Source: Conidiobolus incongruus B7586 (Eukaryota > Entomophthoromycota > Entomophthoromycetes > Entomophthorales > Conidiobolaceae). From it: 33,503 nt of DNA. Positions 30,926 through 33,503 of this stretch are shown here, piece after piece (the first letter of the stretch is position 1; every line of letters starts with the position of its first letter). The position numbers and the translations under genes are program-made. The stretch is taken from NCBI GenBank assembly GCA_000697335.1, contig JNEM01006225.1, positions 1 through 33,503 on the forward strand. Reading direction: 5' to 3'. The notes below the pieces were generated by a model, which was not told where the DNA came from, ran no database searches, and saw nothing but the letters and a program-made list of their open reading frames with translations.

Positions 30926-32603
30926 ATGGAAAACCAAATAAATTCAATTACAGAAACCCAAGACTCAAATTTAATTCAAAAGGAAGCAGTTCAGCCCAGA
31001 AGAAGGATTGTTGGTAGAAAGAAAGTTGTCAAGACTAATAATGATTCCAATATTCAAGATGTTGAAGAGACAAGCGTCGAAATATGTAACTCAAACTGAA
31101 ATTATTCAAATTATAATATGTATTTAACTATATTAAATTCCAGATAAGGGAGATACTACAAGTACTAGAAAACCTAGAGTATTAAATCAAATTCCTGATG
31201 ATATTTTAAATAATGTTCAATTACAACAAGCAGTTAAACAAGTAATATCCCATACAAATTGAATATTTATTACATTATTGATTTTGGAAACTAGTTACCT
31301 AGTAATTATAATTTTGAAATTTTTAAAACTATTTGGCAGATTAGAAAGAACCAGAGTACTAAAGGTACAAATTTTATTAGAATATTTAGCATAAAATTCT
31401 AATTTGTTGGTTTAGTCGCTTTACAATTCCCTGAAGGCTTATTGATGTTCGCTTGTACTATTTCAGATATTTTAGAGAGGTAGTTATATTGTATTATTTT
31501 TATTTTGATTGATAATTAATTCATTATACTAGATTTTGTAAAGTTGAAACTCTGATTATGGGAGATGTGACTTATGGTGCTTGTTGTGTGGATGATTTCA
31601 CTGCTAAAGCTTTGGAATGTGACTTTTTGGTTCATTATGGTCATAGCTGTTTGGGTATGATATTTTATATTTATACTGCTAAGACATATATTGATTAATA
31701 ATTGATATAGTCCCTGTCGATATTACATCCATTAAAACAATGTATGTTTTCGTTGATATCGGTATTGATATAACGCATTTCGTCGATACCGTTAAATTCA
31801 ACTTTGATGCTGGTACTAAAATTGCTCTGGTTGGGACTATTCAGTTTGGTACTGCCATTCAGGTAAGTCACATGATTTTAATTATTGATTAATTTCTAAT
31901 TTAATTGATATAGGCCTCCAGACAAATTCTTCAAAATGATTATCAAGTCACTGTACCACAATCTAAACCACTCAGTCCAGGTGAAATTTTGGGATGTACA
32001 GCTCCTAAACTAAAGGATCAAGATATTATTATTTACTTAGGTGATGGTAGATTCCATTTAGAAGCCATTATGATTGCTAATCCAGATCTTCCTGCATATC
32101 GCTATGATCCCTATTCCAAGAAATTCACAAGGGAGTATTACGAGCACGAAGAAATGCATTCCCTCAGAAAGCACGCTATTGAACAAGGTATCCAATGTCA
32201 GAAATTTGGTTTAATTTTGGGGACTTTAGGTCGCCAAGGCAGTCCTGTGGTATTAAAGAATCTCCAAAAGAGATTGGAAGAAAAAGGGAAAACATGCACT
32301 GTTGTATTATTATCAGAAATTTTTCCCTCAAAGTTAGATCAATTTAAGGATATCGACTGCTGGATTCAAATTGCTTGTCCTAGATTATCAATTGATTGGG
32401 GTTATGCTTTCACCAAACCTCTACTTAATCCTTATGAAGCATCTGTTGTTTTAGACAGTATTCCATATCAAAATGTCTACCCAATGGACTTTTATGAAAA
32501 TGATTCACTTGGTAATTGGACACCTAATCACGGTAAAGGTATTAGAAAGCCAAGAACCAAAACACTTGACAAAGCCAAGCAAGAGAAAATTGCTGTAAAT
32601 TAA
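30926..32603 (+). CDS. DPH1: Diphthamide synthase subunit Dph1
   Basis: Dph1 pairs with Dph2 in the Fe-S, radical-type enzyme that moves the 3-amino-3-carboxypropyl group of S-adenosylmethionine onto a histidine of elongation factor 2, the first step of diphthamide synthesis in the cytosol. Seven exons: 30926-31085, 31144-31241, 31295-31364, 31416-31479, 31533-31654, 31711-31862 and 31914-32603. They join in frame to 1356 nt (451 residues), with six GT-AG introns of 51-58 nt. The three cluster cysteines are visible: [12 protein letters not shown] (C148), EILGCTAP (C250) and [11 protein letters not shown] (C377). [12 protein letters not shown] and HYGHSCL are further signatures. The N-terminal 60 residues are charged and poorly conserved, with [11 protein letters not shown] as the usual basic start. 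The C-terminal tail is Lys-rich. The start ATG at 30926 follows AT-rich leader DNA. Confidence 0.95.
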
Positions 32604-32739
32604 TTATAGACCAAATATTTGTTATTTAAAATTCGGAAATAGAATTATAGATCCTTTTGTATCTTATTTAATGAATTCGTTTCAAAAACATTTAATATTT
32701 TATTACAGTTTTAATATTTATTACTCGAGATTTTAAATA

Positions 32740-33503
32740 ATGAGACTTTTTTGATATTGAAAATAAATAAACATTTTAACATATAATTTACAAAAATTTA
32801 TATATAATATAAAATTGATACTCTTATTTATTATTGTTAACTTTTTACCATACTTTTAACAAACTTCTAACACTTAAAAAATAGTTTTTTTTATTAAAGA
32901 TTAAAGTTCAATGTTTTATATACTATTTTATTTATAGACATTTTCTTTCCTGTAAACTAATTTTTTAATTACTTAAAGCAATTATAATTATATAAGTTAT
33001 AATTTAATAAATATATTAAATGTGGTAGTTTTTCCTAATTATTTTTAATTAAGAAATTTTTTACAGCTTTAACTTTATATATTTTAAAATTATTATATAA
33101 AATGATATGTATCTTTTAATGATATTAAGAACAGTAATTAAAAATAATATTATTTAAAAAACATTACAAAGATTAATATTAATTAATTTTTTTTCAAAAA
33201 CTAAATAAAAATAACATATATTATTATAATCAATTATAACAATACATATTAACTTATAAATAAAATATTTATTTATTAAAATTTATAAAAATTATTTTAA
33301 CATTTTAATTTGTGTTTTGATAAATAATTGTATAGAAGGATTTATAATTTATTAATTATAATAGTTTACTGTAAAAGTTTTAATTTAAATTATACCTTAA
33401 TAGGTTTTATTTACCTATAGTTACTTTAACTTTTTTAAGTTTTAGTTAAATTATAAAATACTTATTTTATATTTTTATTAATTTATTTAAGTTTAAACTT
33501 TAA
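32740..33503 (-). mobile_element. Decayed mariner transposon, copy 3 (cut by window end)
   Basis: The left end ATGAGACTTTTTTGATATTG matches the left end of mariner copy 1, and both are preceded by TTAAATA. About 760 bp colinear with copies 1 and 2 follow. The transposase on the minus strand is strongly decayed (the CDY block reads YNY). The element continues beyond the window, and it lies about 140 bp past the DPH1 stop codon. Confidence 0.75.

Noticed and set aside
1-33503. CRISPR arrays, bacterial operons or defence systems
   Set aside because: No regularly spaced repeats, and the introns, eukaryotic tRNAs and gene families all point to a eukaryotic nuclear locus.

Overview
This is an AT-rich eukaryotic nuclear window, by eye roughly four fifths A+T. 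Evidence for a eukaryote: two genes with many GT-AG introns of 51-58 nt, a eukaryotic initiator tRNA, a nuclear-pore scaffold protein, a diphthamide enzyme and a mitochondrial ATP-synthase assembly factor. The gene set, the tiny introns and the FSP1/AMID-type oxidoreductases with fungal-style cofactor motifs suggest a fungus, possibly an early-diverging AT-rich lineage such as Entomophthoromycotina. That placement is inference from gene style, not from a search.

Layout. 1-3.7 kb: an orphan gene (minus) and the broken remains of a small secreted-protein gene (plus). 3.7-5.1 kb: ATP10 in seven exons and the initiator tRNA-Met, both minus. 5.9-22.3 kb: a same-strand (minus) array of FSP1/AIFM2-like NAD(P)H:quinone oxidoreductases with three intact single-exon copies (5892-7055, 9782-10942, 21148-22308) and two decayed copies (about 15700-16473 and 17777-18922). 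Inside the array lie a fossil tRNA-Gly(GCC), two adjacent decayed mariner (DD34D) transposons and a tRNA-Trp. 23.8-24.5 kb: a second, identical tRNA-Trp abutted by a GC-richer block that may be a broken LTR-retrotransposon fragment. 26-30.4 kb: a 1458-residue intronless gene for a Nup160/Nup120-type nucleoporin. 30.9-32.6 kb: DPH1 in seven exons. From 32.74 kb to the window end: a third mariner copy, cut by the edge.

How it fits together. The housekeeping genes at the flanks (ATP10, nucleoporin, DPH1) are unrelated in pathway. The oxidoreductase array is the dynamic part: it shows duplication, decay, probable gene conversion between copies 1 and 2, transposon insertion, and shared upstream sequence motifs (palindromic GATA-type sites and a CCAAT-containing block) that suggest the surviving copies keep some common regulation. 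I found no CRISPR array, rRNA or operon-like system. The array and its regulatory motifs are the most interesting content; I cannot show that any system here is undescribed.
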